Numbered from the stretch's first letter, positions 1 through 11,206 are shown. The stretch is 64,000 nt of DNA from PoT sp049331405 (GCF_049331405.1 NZ_CP186274.1:4898001-4962000), one strand, 5' to 3'. The notes: a model not told the origin generated them from the sequence alone. Made by a program: numbers and translations.

Positions 1-3000
1 GACCCCGAAGGCCATCGTGCCGTTGAAGGCCAGGTCGGACGCGGCGAAGCCCAGGGTGCTGGTGTTCTTATAATTCGAAGCGAGATCGTCCGGGTTGATC
101 GAAGGCCCGTACGCGTCGTTGGCCGGGTAGATGTACGCGCCTGTCATGCCGCCCGAGGCGTTGGTCAGGTAGAGGGTCTCGCTATCGGGGCTCAGCTTGA
201 TCCGATCCATCGAGGTCAGGTTGCCAGACAGCGGTGTATAACCTATGCGTACCAGGGTTTGCTGCGCGTGATTCGGGCCGGGGGGCTCGACCGAATAGAC
301 CGCCAGGGCACGCCCCGCGGGCGAATCCTCGAGGGCGAAGACGACCGACATGAACTTGCCGAACTGGCGCGGCACGGCCATGTCGAGGACGGTCGTGTTC
401 GCGGCGAGTTGATACGAGCTGATGTCATCGATCAACGCCCCCTGATTACCCGGGCGGAAGAGGACATAGTAGGCGTTCCCGGAGTTCGCCTCCTTCTCGA
501 CCGCCAGGTATACGTCGGGCGCACTCGTGCTCGATTGGCCGATCACCGCGACCGGCGCCTGGAAGGTCCAGGTACCGGTGTAGCTGAGGACCGCCTTGGA
601 GGGCGAGCCGAGCTGCCCGCTCGACGAGAGCGAGAACGCATCGAAATCCGACGACGTATTGTCGTCCACCGGCGAGCTGATGACGACGCTGCCGTCGCCG
701 ACGGCCAGCGACTGGGGATGCCGGTACTGGAGCGAGACGGTCGAGGCTTGCCGGAAAGTGCCGGATGAAGAGTCGAACGTATAAGCCGTCATGCTCGAGA
801 AGGTCGCGGGGCTGGCCGAGGTGTCCCCATTGAACAGCGTGACGAGAACCCCGGTGGAATCATCATAGGCGAACGCCTTCCCGGGATTCGTGCCCCTCGT
901 CGGCGTGGCGTTGCTGACGCCGGTGATGGTGCCAAGCTTGACGATCTGGGTCGGGTCGTTGGTCTTCGACAGGGCGTAGTAATCGAGGGTCTGCTGGGCC
1001 TTGTTGTACACGAAGAGGAGCTTGCCACCGGCGCCGACCTGGACCTGGTTACCCGTGCCGATCGCGAGGGCTTGCGCACCGACCTCGAATTGCTGCTGAT
1101 AGTAGCCCGGCTCATTCGTGAAGATCGTCACCGTCCCCTTGGATGTGCTGGGGACGTAGAGTTGGGTCGAATCCGCGCTGAAGCTGACACGCCCCGTACC
1201 ACCGGGGATGCCCATCAAATAGCCTCCCCCCGAGCTGATGACCTTGCTCGAGGGATCGCGAGTGAGGACCAGGGCGAGTCGGGAGGTCGTGTTGGGGATG
1301 TCCGTAGCGGGGACCAGCAAGACGGTCCGGCCATCCGGGCTGACGACGACCTGGCCGATGTCCCCGGTGGACGAGAAGGATGTCGATGACAGCAGCAGGC
1401 CGGTGGTCGCGTCGACCGGATAGACGAGGAGCGTCGAGCCCGATGTCCCATTGTTCTGGCCGACGAGCAACTGCGAACCGTCGGGCGTGATCGCCAGGGC
1501 ACTCGGCGGGAGGTTCCCCGGCAGGGCGACCGTGGTGACGTAGGACAGGAGGCCGGTCGAAGCCGCTCGCTTGAAGACGGCGACCCCCTCCGTGCTGGCC
1601 CCGGCGGCATAGACGAAGCTGCCGCTCGGCGTCGAGACGACCCACTGGGCGCCGGCCAGGCCGGTGATATTCCCCGTGACGGGGGTCGGCGAGAGGGGAG
1701 CCGTCTGGCTCTGCGTCAGGACGGCCGTCCCCTGCGTCAGCGTCACGAGGCTGCCGTCGATCAGGGCGTTGACCGGCTGCCCGTTGCCCGAGATGCTCAG
1801 AGTGTCCCAGCCCGACGTGTCCCCCTTGACCGTCACCCGCCCGGCGCCCGTGCTGTCGATCAGCGTGTACCCATTGACCGCGACTGCCGAATTGCTGACC
1901 GACCAGTTATTGGTATTGGCGGGGTTGTTCGCGTCGCCGTTGAGGCCGTTGATGACCAGGCTCTCGACGTTCGGGTTGATCGCCGTGAAGAGCCCGCCGG
2001 CCATCGGGGGTGTATTGACGACGACGGTGGCCGTATCGTTCCCGTCGCCGCCGTTGAGCTTGTAGCTGCTGACGGCGCCATTCACGCCGGAGACCGTGAA
2101 CGAGTCATCGCCCGGGCCGCCATTCACATTGACGAATTGCGGCGTGAACGTCGCGCCCGGCCCGCGGTCGGCCACGTCGATGGAGAAGGCGTCGTTGAAG
2201 GCGCCAAGGCTCACGTTCAGCGTGCCGATGTCATTCGTCGTGTTCAATGCCACGGCGAGCTGACCCAGGGAGAGCTTTGCCTGGGTCGACGACAGATAGC
2301 TGAGGCTGCCCGAGAGCGAAGAGGTGGCCGCGGAGCCGTCCACGACCAGCGAGTTCGTCCCGACGTTCACGGATGGGCCGTGCTGATCGAGGAAGGCGAC
2401 CGTGCTGGTCTTGGTCCCCGGGGTCAAGGTGAGCGTGTTATTGCCGCCATAGGCCTGGAACGTCAGGTTGTTGAGAGTCCCGGACCCGATGATCGTCGCA
2501 TTCCCGTAGCCGTCGCGATTGTTGACGTTGCCGTTCACCGTCGTCGTCGCGGGGAGGTTCCCCAGCGCCAGGGTGTTCGCCTGCGACCCGAGATTGACCG
2601 TCAGGTTGTTGACCCCGGCCCCCGAGTAGTCGATCGCGCCGAACGGCTTGGTGCCGGTGACGACCCCGTCCGAGATGCTCCTCGACTCGGACGTCGCCGA
2701 ATTCCAGTCATCGAGCACGAGGCTGTTCTGAGTGCCGGCCGCCGTGAATGTGAGAGCCCTGGCGACGTCATCGAGGCCCGAGGTGAACGCACCATACGTC
2801 CCGCCGACGGAGAGCGTGTTCTTGCCCGAACCCAGGTTGATCGACGTCGGGATACTGACGCGCTGCACCCGCACCGACTGATTGCTGTTGCCGAGGCGGG
2901 CGGCGAACAATCCCGAAACCCCCGAGGCGTCGAGAACCTGAAGAGTCCCCGCGGAGATGACCGCGTTGTCGATCCCCCAGCTCGTGCTGGCAGAATTGGA

Positions 3001-6000
3001 CGAGTTGGCGAAGTTAACCGCCTCGACTCCCGCTCCTGCCATCACTAACGGTCGGGCGGAATTGATTGGTGAGATCGCCGAGGGATCGCCGGAGAGGTTC
3101 ACATTCAGCGTATCGCTCCCGCCACCGCCGACGACGTTGAGGGCGGCCACGCCGACGTTGGCGTTGATGGTGTCGTTGCCGAGCCCACCCAGGAAAACGA
3201 TCGAGCTGGCGCCGGAGTGCCTCCACTGTTGCGAGAATGATCCGACGCTCAGCCCCGTAGCGTTGAGCGTCACGGTCCGACCCGTGTTATCCAGCGAATC
3301 ATCATAGGAAACGCTATCGACGTTCGAGATCGCGACGTTACCGAGCCTCGAGAGCAGGCCGGAGCCGACGACGACGGAGCTTCCCGCCCCCGTAGTGCCC
3401 TTGATCGTGGCCGAGGCGCCGGTGGTGTCGAGCCTGGCATCGGCGTTGCCCTGGAGCGTGACGTCCAGGGGCCCGGAGGTCGACTGCACGTCGAGGTGGC
3501 TGCCGGAAGCCAGGGTCAGTTGCGTCGACCCCGCCAGGGTCGACTGGACCGTCAATCCGACCGCCGTGGAAGCCGTGATCGAGACGTCCTTGATACCGTT
3601 CAGCGCCGTCGAGGCCGACGAGGAGTAGAGCTGCTGCGACGTCAGCGTGAGGGTCGTAGGATCGCCCGAATTCACGAATAAGTTGGCCGCGCTGCTGCCG
3701 CTCCCCCGTATGACGGCCTCGCCCACAGGGAGGTTGAACACGCTGTTGCCGGCCCCCTGCCCATCCAGGGTGACTTGGACCAGCCGGCTGACCGCCTTCT
3801 CGCCGTCGTCGGGCTCCTCCACCGTGAACTGGTCGTCGCCGCCGTTGCCCCGGATCGCGAGTTGGTCGCCCTTCCCCGGCCGCCGATCGAGCACCGTCAA
3901 GGGACCCGAGACGACCTGGACGTCGTCGGTCCTCGTCGAGCCGACGGTAAACGCATCGGCATTCGTGCTCCCGACGATCGTGATCGAGTCGGCCGAGCCG
4001 TCGTCGATCGCCGGGGCATTCGGGTTGGAGGACGAGCCTTCCATCTGGCCCAGGTTGAGGGCGAGCGAAGTGACGCCCGCGGCGTTCAGGTCATCGGTCG
4101 ATAGCGAGACGGTATCGGAGCTCCCCCTGCCATTGACCGTGATACTCCGGATGTTGTAGGCCGTGATCGTTCCGGCCGAGGTGCCATTGGCCGAGACGCC
4201 AATCGTGATGGGGGTCACGCCGCCGAGGCTCGTCCCCTTGCCGAACTGGTACGACTCGGCGGAGGCAGTCCCGTTGATCTCCAGGTCATTGGTCCCGCCA
4301 CCTCCATGAACGATCAACGTGCCGTCTCCGGTCGTCCAGTTGATCGTCTCGATGCCGGTCCCCCCCCAGATCGTGTTGTTACCGCCGCTGGCGGAGAGAA
4401 AGTCGATACCCGCCCCGCCGAACAGGGTGGAATCCCCCCCCTGTGTCTGGAGCACGTTATAGCCCGTGCTCCCCGAGACGTCGAAGGTGACGTCCGTGGC
4501 CGACTCGTTGATGAACTGGCTGTTACCCTCGCCCTTGATGTGGATCGCGAGGCCCGGGTCGTAGGTTCCGACCGACGAACCGATCGACAAGGAGTCGGAT
4601 CCTGTCCCGAAATCGCCGTTGATCGAAGTCACGTTATCGAAGACCTCGACGGAGCCGAAGGCCTGGACCTGGACCTTCTCGCCGAAGAGCGAGCCGCGAC
4701 CGATCGTGTCGACCCGAAAATCCTCGTTGACCTCCCCCTTCCCGACCGCGCGACCCGCCGAGGCCGAGCCGACGTAGAGGTTCAAGGCTCCCCCGTCCAT
4801 GCTGCCCAAATTGGGTGCGGCCTGGGCATTGAGGACCAGATAGCCGACGGTGAAATCGACCGACTTGCTGATCCCGATGACCGTGACCGTGGTGTGGGCC
4901 GTGATCTTGCCCCCCTTCGAACTGTCGTATCCGAGGCCGACGTTCGCGCCGGCAAGCGTCACGCCGAAGGCCCGGACGTCGCCATACGCCGAGCCGCCGA
5001 AGGCGAGCGACTTGTCCGACTTGTCGATGTAAAGGCTCGCACCTCCCCTGATGCCGTAGTCGTCCGAGCCCAGGGTGAAGTTACTCGAGAGGTTGAGGTC
5101 GAAGTCCCCGGTGCTGTGAAAGCTGCCGGACCCATTCACGTTGAAGACGTTGAAGAGATTGCCCGAGAAGGATCCCGAGATGTCGAAGGTGGGCTGGTTG
5201 TTCACCCTGCCGAAGGCCACGTCGGCCGAACCGTTGAGGGTGAAGACGTCGAGCAGGTTCAGCGAGGCGTTGTCGACCTTGATGTGGACGTTGTAGCTCG
5301 ACGCGCGGGTGTCGACATCGAGCGTCAGCGTGCCGCCGACCTCGAAGACGCCCGCGACGCCGATCGTCCCGCCGTCGCCGAGTCCGAGGCCGACGTGAAA
5401 TACCAGGCCGTTATTGGCGCTGTTCGCCTGGCCGTAATAGAGGGTGGCGGTGCCGGCGACGTGGAGCGCCGGGACATTCGCGACGCTGATGTTGCCGTCG
5501 ACCTCGAGTTGGAGCGACTGTGCACCCACCAGCAGTTCGAAGTGGCCGGCGATCGAGAGGCCGCCGAAGGCCAGCGAGCCGGCGGCGTAGACCTGGCCCG
5601 TGTGGGCCGCGATCGTCTGGTCGACGAGCTTCGGGTCGCTGAAGTCGAGCGTCTGCGGCTGGGAGGTGGTATTCAGCCCGATCGCGAACGTGGCGTTCGC
5701 GAAGTTCGTGCTGGTGCCGGGGAGGCTGAGCTGCGTCTCGAATCCGAGCGCCCCGAAGAACCCGTCGGGGCCGATGTTCAGGACGCCGGTCGCCTCGGCG
5801 TCGAGGATGCGGCCCGCGCCCGGGGCCTTGAGCGTCGCCGTGGCGTCCACGTTCATCTGGAACCCATTCACCCCGGCCACGATGCGGAAGCTGCCGTAGA
5901 GGTCGAACGTGCTCAGAATGCCGAGGTGAACATTGATCAGCCCGTTGCCGTTCGTGTCCCCCGAGCCCGGAGAGATCGAGTCGCCCGGGTCGCCAAACTG

Positions 6001-9000
6001 GAGGGCGAAGTATGGGCCGGGAGCGAGGACTGAGCCTCCCTTGATCGCGGGCGGCGCTGCCGGCACGGTCACGGTGGGCACGGGCACCCCGTCGGGCCCG
6101 ATCAGGGCGGGGAGAGGCGGCAAGGTCACCGTGCCGGGCGGGACGCCCTCCTTGTGGGCCTCGAGCGCATTGATCGTGTCGACGAGCCGCTCCGGCACGT
6201 AGTACGTGAAATCGCGGCCCGTCGTGTTGACGAGCAGCTCCATCGAGCCCGATTCCTCGAGCAGGCCGGGGACCCCCCGCTGGAGCGTCAGGTCGATTCG
6301 CGCCGCCAGTTGCGGCACGACCGGCTTGCCGTCGACCAGCTTGGTGATATCGATCCCCCGGACGGCGATCAGGCCCAGGGCCTCGAGATTCAGGAGGTTG
6401 AACTGCTGCCCGCCCGCCCCCAAGGTGATCTGGAGCTGGCCGTCGACGAAGAGGTCGAGGTCGATCGAATGGTCCGCCGATCCCTGCGCCGCCTCGTCCG
6501 AGATCTTCGCGGCGAAGGCCCCGTCGAACGAGACGTTGGCCCCGATACCGAGGACCGAGTTGGCGAACTGGAGCGTCCCCTTGCCGTCGAGTTCGAGGGT
6601 CTCGGGGGCGAGGGATAGGTCCTCGGTCTCGCGGCCGGGGAGGGTGAGCGAGAGTTGCTTGCTGGTGCTCGACGTGTTGACCGCCAGCAGCAGGTCGGCG
6701 TTCGCCGCCGAGAGGCCCGCCGAACGAAGGAAGGAGAGGCCGGGCGAGTTCGAGTCGAAGTTCAGCTCGACGGCCCCATAGAACTCGAGCGCACCGCCGG
6801 CCGGCTTGTCGAGGATCAAGGTCCCCGCCGCCGTGACGAGGTCGCCCGCCTGGATCACCCCCGCGATCGAGACGCTGCCCGAGACGTCGAGCCGGACCTG
6901 GGTGTCGTCCGCGTCGTTTGTGACGGTCAGCTTCACCTGGGCGTAGCCGCCCGAATTCCCCGCCGATCCGCCGAAGACGAGGGCGGCCGTGTCGGGCGAG
7001 CCGACGGTGGCCTGGCCCAGCAGGTTGAACTCGAACGCGGTCCACGAGCTGAACGCCGGGTTCACCAGATCGCCCGCGGCGTTCCGGAACGAGAACGTCA
7101 TCGTCCCCTTGAGCTCGACGGCCGAGGTCGTGCCCTCGTCGCCGCCGGGCAGGTCCGCCAGCATCATCAGGGTCAGGGGGGCATTGGGATGCTTCGCGCC
7201 GATCGAGCTGAGGTCGCCGAAGATCTTCACATCCGCCGAGACGCTATTGGCCAGCGTCATCGCGCCGTTGATGAGGAACTTGCCATCGGTCGTGATGATG
7301 ATGTCGACGTCGGCCTTGAAGGCATACTGGCTCGCGTAGGCGTCGTACAGCGTGGCCCCCGCCTCGATCCGCATCACCTGGTCCGCCTCATCGACCGAGG
7401 CCCCGTCACCGCCCGTCACGGCGAGCACCGCGGACGACCCTGTTCCCCACCTGGCGACGTAGAACGTGGTCGAGCCGTCGACGACCTTCCACTGCGAGGG
7501 TGCCCCGCCGATATCCTGGATGTCGGAGACGGTGGCGGACGTGCTGAGGCTGACGTCGTGATCCTTGAACAGCGCGATCAGGCTGGCAGGAGCCGGGGTA
7601 CTCTGGCCGCCGCCGAGGTCGCCGGCGAGCGAGTTCGACGCGGTGAACCTCGCCTGCGAGACGTCGAGGTTGCCGGCGTCGTTCTTGCGGACGAAATAGG
7701 TCGACCCCTGGAACTCCACCATCCAGAGCGAGCCGGCCGTCAGCGTGGTCGCCTTGGTCTCGTCCGAGGTGCCGGTGACGGTGTACCCCTGCGAGGAGAA
7801 GGCGTGATCCGTCGCGCCTCCGATGGCGACGGCACCCGAGTTCAGCTCATCGATGACGGCATCCTGGTCCAGCACGACGCTGAAGATGCGGCTGCCGCCG
7901 CTGACCTGGTTGACCACCTGCTGCTTGAGCTGGTCCTGCCACTGCTCGGCCGTCAGCCTGGCCGTCGGCTTGAAGATCGGCGACTTGAGCTGGCCGGGAT
8001 CCGTAGGGACGGGGAGCGGCGTGGCGTTGAAGCTGATCCCTCCGCGGAAATCGGTGAGCGCCAGGCCCGACGTCGGGTCGAGGATCACGGGCACGTCGGC
8101 GCTGAGGTATGCCGAGAGCAGCCCCTTCTCGCTGAAGCCGACGGCGATCGAGGCCCCGATGCCGGCGAAGTCGAAGGCCCCCTTGATACCGCCGTAGAAG
8201 ACGGTGCTCGAGAAGTCGATCGAGTCGTCGGGCATGACGTTCCCGAGCGCATCGAGCTTGATGAGCCCCGCGATCACCGTGCCGCTGACCGTGCCGCCGA
8301 ACAGATCCCCCGCGGCAGAGACAGAGAAGCCCGAGAGGCCTACGATGGGGAACTCGCCGTCCTCGAGCTTCTCCGGGTCGATCACCATCGAATCGACGCT
8401 CCCTGAGAGGGAGACGGGGCCGTAGGTCCCCTTGACGCTCGCCGAGACATCGATGGTGAAATGCGAAGGCTCCGCCGCGAAGTCCGACCAGTCGAGCCCG
8501 AGAGACTGGAGGTGGAACGGCAAATAACTCGGCAGGCCGAGCTTGCTCCCCGTCCCGCTGTCGAAGTCGGCCTCGATGCTGAGGGTGCTCGGACCGAGGA
8601 CCGAGCCGTCGGCCCCGATCGAGAGGTCGCTCGCGGATCCGGTGAGGGTCAGGCCCACCTTGTCGATGGCGACCGAGGCCGACGCCGAGGCCAGCGCCAG
8701 CACCGGGTCCGAGCCGCTCGCCGTCGGGTCGAAGACGACCCCCGTCCCTGCGAAGGTGATCAGGCTCCCGACCTTCGCGGTGATGGAGTCGGCCTTCAGG
8801 GTGAAGGAATTGGGAGCGCCGGCAGCGTCGAACCCAACCTCGGCCGAGACCCGGGTGCCCGTCACCTTGACCTTGCTCTGCTCGCCACCGACGGACAGGC
8901 CATCGGCCCCGACCGCAAAGCTGCCGAGCGTGACCCCTGCAGTGTTGCTGAACGCGAAGCCGCCGAGCGTCACCGATGGGTTCGTCACCGTGATGTTGGC

Positions 9001-10458
9001 ACCGATCTGGACGTCGCCGTTGTACGTCACGGTCCCCCGGGCGAAGGAGAAGCCGTCGCTATCGACCACGAGCGCGGGCTCGTCCTCATCATCGGAGGCA
9101 AGCTTCCCCGTCAGCTTCAGGGCCGGCACGGTCACCGCCACGGCGCCGGCGGTGAGGATCTGCTGCGAGCCCTCCTGGCCGGGGTCATAAGTGATGGTCA
9201 GATCCTCGGCGGAGGCCTCGAGTATCCTCGGAATGGTCAGGTCGAACGTGTCCGCGTGGAATGAGAATGCCCCCGGCACCGAGAAGCTCGTCACCCTCCC
9301 CGTCGCCGGGTCGACATCGCCCGCGATCGCGAACGTCCCGACCAGGGTCGTGGCGGTCGCGCCCAGTGGCGCATCTCCCGAATCGGGGGTCGTCCCGGCC
9401 TTCTGGAAGGTCAGGCTCGCCGAGTCGGCCGAGACGCCGACGTTGACGTTGAAGCCGCCCGGCCCGAAGCTGAGCCCCGCGAGCACCGGCGAGACGTTCA
9501 CCAGGGCGATCGGCCCGAGTGTCGCTGAGGCCTTCATCGCCTCCGAGGTGTAGTTCCCCTCGTCGGCACCGACGGGCTGCCCGGCGGGCAGGAAGGCGAA
9601 GGCGCTCACGGTGAAGCTGTCGTCCGCGAGCGAGAAGCCGGCCGCGTCGAGCGTGAAATCGGCCGAGGCGCTGCCGAGCGTGACCGCCCGCGTGCCCCCG
9701 GCATAGAAGTCGACGGTCACCTGCTCGCCGGCGATGACCAGGCCGTCATCCTCTCCCCGAGTCATCGTGAAGTCGCCGCCGACCCTCGCCAGCGTGCCCG
9801 AGTCGCCCGCGACCTTGAAGTCGACCGCGCCGGCCAGCCGCAGCACGCTCGCGCCGTCGTTGAAGTCGATGGCGACGTCCCCGTTCGCCGTGCTGATCTG
9901 CTGATGAATCGCGTGGCCGGTCTGGTTGACCTCGAAGCTGAGGCCATCGGGAGTGTCGCCGATCGCCAGGCCGTCGACGCCGACGATGCCCAGCGAGTCG
10001 GCGGAGCTGCCGGCCTTGAGCACGCCTGCCGCCCCCGTCGATAGCAGTTCGAATGCCCCCGTTGCGCCCAAGATCGCCACCCCTTGGCCGGACCCGAACA
10101 CCATCGAGGCCTGGGCGACGACGACCTTCACCCCGGAATTCGCCCCGTTCTCGGTCAGCCAGAACGCCCCCTGGATCTGCTCGCCACCGACCGACATCGA
10201 GCCTCGGAACGACGCCGACCCGGCCTGGCCGTCGGGCACGTTGAAGAAATTGATCAGCGACTGCGAATCGGCCGCGGTCGAACCCGAGAAATCCACCTGG
10301 TTCTGGCCGGGGTCGATCCGGACCGTCGAGGCGTCCAGCACCTGCGAGGCGAGCCCCCCCGCGGGTAGGTCGCGACACTCGAGAGCCTCGAGCAACAGCT
10401 CACGTCGGTTTCGGAGGAGGACCCGGCGGTCGTCTTGACGGGGTCGCTTGCGGCTCAT
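1..10458 (-). CDS. Giant exported beta-rich surface protein (partial, 3' end outside window)
   Basis: The frame is open from an ATG at 10458 (GAGGA eight bases upstream) to the window edge, so at least 3,486 residues are encoded and the stop is not seen. The N-terminus has the motif LEALECRDLPAG (about residues 24-35), which matches the LE-x-LE-x-R-x-LP pattern of planctomycete surface proteins. Residues about 40-1700 are repeated Gly/Ser/Asp/Thr-rich beta blocks of roughly 100 residues. About 2000-2850 resembles hemolysin-type repeats (GGAGIDFL, GGNNTIWGG, GGGGSDTLN, GGDGNDT) that could bind calcium. From about residue 2940 the sequence becomes a YVTN/lactonase-like beta-propeller with repeated SPDG-type blade signatures. 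I infer a secreted or cell-surface structural or adhesive protein; no catalytic residues are recognised. The propeller at the C-terminal side of such a protein is notable. Regulation is not evident. Confidence 0.88.
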   Translation of the reverse strand, partial: MSRKRPRQDDRRVLLRNRRELLLEALECRDLPAGGLASQVLDASTVRIDPGQNQVDFSGSTAADSQSLINFFNVPDGQAGSASFRGSMSVGGEQIQGAFWLTENGANSGVKVVVAQASMVFGSGQGVAILGATGAFELLSTGAAGVLKAGSSADSLGIVGVDGLAIGDTPDGLSFEVNQTGHAIHQQISTANGDVAIDFNDGASVLRLAGAVDFKVAGDSGTLARVGGDFTMTRGEDDGLVIAGEQVTVDFYAGGTRAVTLGSASADFTLDAAGFSLADDSFTVSAFAFLPAGQPVGADEGNYTSEAMKASATLGPIALVNVSPVLAGLSFGPGGFNVNVGVSADSASLTFQKAGTTPDSGDAPLGATATTLVGTFAIAGDVDPATGRVTSFSVPGAFSFHADTFDLTIPRILEASAEDLTITYDPGQEGSQQILTAGAVAVTVPALKLTGKLASDDEDEPALVVDSDGFSFARGTVTYNGDVQIGANITVTNPSVTLGGFAFSNTAGVTLGSFAVGADGLSVGGEQSKVKVTGTRVSAEVGFDAAGAPNSFTLKADSITAKVGSLITFAGTGVVFDPTASGSDPVLALASASASVAIDKVGLTLTGSASDLSIGADGSVLGPSTLSIEADFDSGTGSKLGLPSYLPFHLQSLGLDWSDFAAEPSHFTIDVSASVKGTYGPVSLSGSVDSMVIDPEKLEDGEFPIVGLSGFSVSAAGDLFGGTVSGTVIAGLIKLDALGNVMPDDSIDFSSTVFYGGIKGAFDFAGIGASIAVGFSEKGLLSAYLSADVPVILDPTSGLALTDFRGGISFNATPLPVPTDPGQLKSPIFKPTARLTAEQWQDQLKQQVVNQVSGGSRIFSVVLDQDAVIDELNSGAVAIGGATDHAFSSQGYTVTGTSDETKATTLTAGSLWMVEFQGSTYFVRKNDAGNLDVSQARFTASNSLAGDLGGGQSTPAPASLIALFKDHDVSLSTSATVSDIQDIGGAPSQWKVVDGSTTFYVARWGTGSSAVLAVTGGDGASVDEADQVMRIEAGATLYDAYASQYAFKADVDIIITTDGKFLINGAMTLANSVSADVKIFGDLSSIGAKHPNAPLTLMMLADLPGGDEGTTSAVELKGTMTFSFRNAAGDLVNPAFSSWTAFEFNLLGQATVGSPDTAALVFGGSAGNSGGYAQVKLTVTNDADDTQVRLDVSGSVSIAGVIQAGDLVTAAGTLILDKPAGGALEFYGAVELNFDSNSPGLSFLRSAGLSAANADLLLAVNTSSTSKQLSLTLPGRETEDLSLAPETLELDGKGTLQFANSVLGIGANVSFDGAFAAKISDEAAQGSADHSIDLDLFVDGQLQITLGAGGQQFNLLNLEALGLIAVRGIDITKLVDGKPVVPQLAARIDLTLQRGVPGLLEESGSMELLVNTTGRDFTYYVPERLVDTINALEAHKEGVPPGTVTLPPLPALIGPDGVPVPTVTVPAAPPAIKGGSVLAPGPYFALQFGDPGDSISPGSGDTNGNGLINVHLGILSTFDLYGSFRIVAGVNGFQMNVDATATLKAPGAGRILDAEATGVLNIGPDGFFGALGFETQLSLPGTSTNFANATFAIGLNTTSQPQTLDFSDPKLVDQTIAAHTGQVYAAGSLAFGGLSIAGHFELLVGAQSLQLEVDGNISVANVPALHVAGTATLYYGQANSANNGLVFHVGLGLGDGGTIGVAGVFEVGGTLTLDVDTRASSYNVHIKVDNASLNLLDVFTLNGSADVAFGRVNNQPTFDISGSFSGNLFNVFNVNGSGSFHSTGDFDLNLSSNFTLGSDDYGIRGGASLYIDKSDKSLAFGGSAYGDVRAFGVTLAGANVGLGYDSSKGGKITAHTTVTVIGISKSVDFTVGYLVLNAQAAPNLGSMDGGALNLYVGSASAGRAVGKGEVNEDFRVDTIGRGSLFGEKVQVQAFGSVEVFDNVTSINGDFGTGSDSLSIGSSVGTYDPGLAIHIKGEGNSQFINESATDVTFDVSGSTGYNVLQTQGGDSTLFGGAGIDFLSASGGNNTIWGGTGIETINWTTGDGTLIVHGGGGTNDLEINGTASAESYQFGKGTSLGGVTPITIGVSANGTSAGTITAYNIRSITVNGRGSSDTVSLSTDDLNAAGVTSLALNLGQMEGSSSNPNAPAIDDGSADSITIVGSTNADAFTVGSTRTDDVQVVSGPLTVLDRRPGKGDQLAIRGNGGDDQFTVEEPDDGEKAVSRLVQVTLDGQGAGNSVFNLPVGEAVIRGSGSSAANLFVNSGDPTTLTLTSQQLYSSSASTALNGIKDVSITASTAVGLTVQSTLAGSTQLTLASGSHLDVQSTSGPLDVTLQGNADARLDTTGASATIKGTTGAGSSVVVGSGLLSRLGNVAISNVDSVSYDDSLDNTGRTVTLNATGLSVGSFSQQWRHSGASSIVFLGGLGNDTINANVGVAALNVVGGGGSDTLNVNLSGDPSAISPINSARPLVMAGAGVEAVNFANSSNSASTSWGIDNAVISAGTLQVLDASGVSGLFAARLGNSNQSVRVQRVSIPTSINLGSGKNTLSVGGTYGAFTSGLDDVARALTFTAAGTQNSLVLDDWNSATSESRSISDGVVTGTKPFGAIDYSGAGVNNLTVNLGSQANTLALGNLPATTTVNGNVNNRDGYGNATIIGSGTLNNLTFQAYGGNNTLTLTPGTKTSTVAFLDQHGPSVNVGTNSLVVDGSAATSSLSGSLSYLSSTQAKLSLGQLAVALNTTNDIGTLNVSLGAFNDAFSIDVADRGPGATFTPQFVNVNGGPGDDSFTVSGVNGAVSSYKLNGGDGNDTATVVVNTPPMAGGLFTAINPNVESLVINGLNGDANNPANTNNWSVSNSAVAVNGYTLIDSTGAGRVTVKGDTSGWDTLSISGNGQPVNALIDGSLVTLTQGTAVLTQSQTAPLSPTPVTGNITGLAGAQWVVSTPSGSFVYAAGASTEGVAVFKRAASTGLLSYVTTVALPGNLPPSALAITPDGSQLLVGQNNGTSGSTLLVYPVDATTGLLLSSTSFSSTGDIGQVVVSPDGRTVLLVPATDIPNTTSRLALVLTRDPSSKVISSGGGYLMGIPGGTGRVSFSADSTQLYVPSTSKGTVTIFTNEPGYYQQQFEVGAQALAIGTGNQVQVGAGGKLLFVYNKAQQTLDYYALSKTNDPTQIVKLGTITGVSNATPTRGTNPGKAFAYDDSTGVLVTLFNGDTSASPATFSSMTAYTFDSSSGTFRQASTVSLQYRHPQSLAVGDGSVVISSPVDDNTSSDFDAFSLSSSGQLGSPSKAVLSYTGTWTFQAPVAVIGQSSTSAPDVYLAVEKEANSGNAYYVLFRPGNQGALIDDISSYQLAANTTVLDMAVPRQFGKFMSVVFALEDSPAGRALAVYSVEPPGPNHAQQTLVRIGYTPLSGNLTSMDRIKLSPDSETLYLTNASGGMTGAYIYPANDAYGPSINPDDLASNYKNTSTLGFAASDLAFNGTMAFGV

Positions 10459-11206
10459 GGGTGAATTCCTCGGGGCAGTCGCTCGATGGAGAGTTCGACG
10501 GTATTGACGAGTCGGCGGAGCAACTCAGGCCGGTGCGCCCGCGCATGTCGGGGCGCACCGCTCCCGGGGTCTCCGGCGAGGCTCGGGCGTTGGGGCGTTG
10601 GCGTCTCGAGTTCGCGAACGCTGGACGGGGTCGAACCGGCAGGTCGGCCGCCATGCCCTCGGGGTAAGAGCGGCGACGGGCGAGCCTATTCCATGACCCA
10701 AACTCAGCGAACAACGGCAACGAAGTTGGGCCCCGGCTTCGGGGCTTCCGGGACATCCTCGGGGTGGAAGCGTGGATCCTGTTGGTGTCGCGCATTGACC
10801 CTGGAGGATCGGCATCCGGCCGAAACCTCGCGCAAACGGCCCGTCACGACGGCGTGCGTGACGTCCGGTGCCGAAGGCACTACCACCTAGTCTGGGGTTC
10901 CGGCCGATTTCTAACTCGGCCTCGGGGAAAAAATCGAAGGCCCTCCTCCGGGTCGCTCGCCCCCCCCGGCAATTGGACCATCTTGATGCCCATTCGCATC
11001 GCCCGAGGCGCCGTCTGTTGATATCGCGTCATCGATGAATCAGACTCATTCGGCGAGAACCGTCGACAGGGCGGACTCGCCCGTGTACCCTTCGGCCGAT
11101 CCGCGAGGATCTCTTGCCTGCCATCGACATGTGACGAGACCGAGCGGCCGATTCCCCGTCGACGAGACGACGGTGCCGGCCCGACCGTGCGAGATAAGGG
11201 CGACTG
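10459..11206. other. Divergent intergenic region
   Basis: About 750 bases separate the two divergent starts and should contain both promoters. I see no convincing gene: the short frames here lack ribosome binding sites and normal codon use. Only weak short inverted repeats are present, for example GTCACG and CGTGAC near 10842-10861. No clear -35/-10 pair was identified. Confidence 0.5.

Noticed and set aside
4306..6033. Plus-strand open frame of 575 codons in the giant gene
   Set aside because: Arg/Asp/Val-rich composition with no domain; the minus-strand frame is continuous with good protein sequence.
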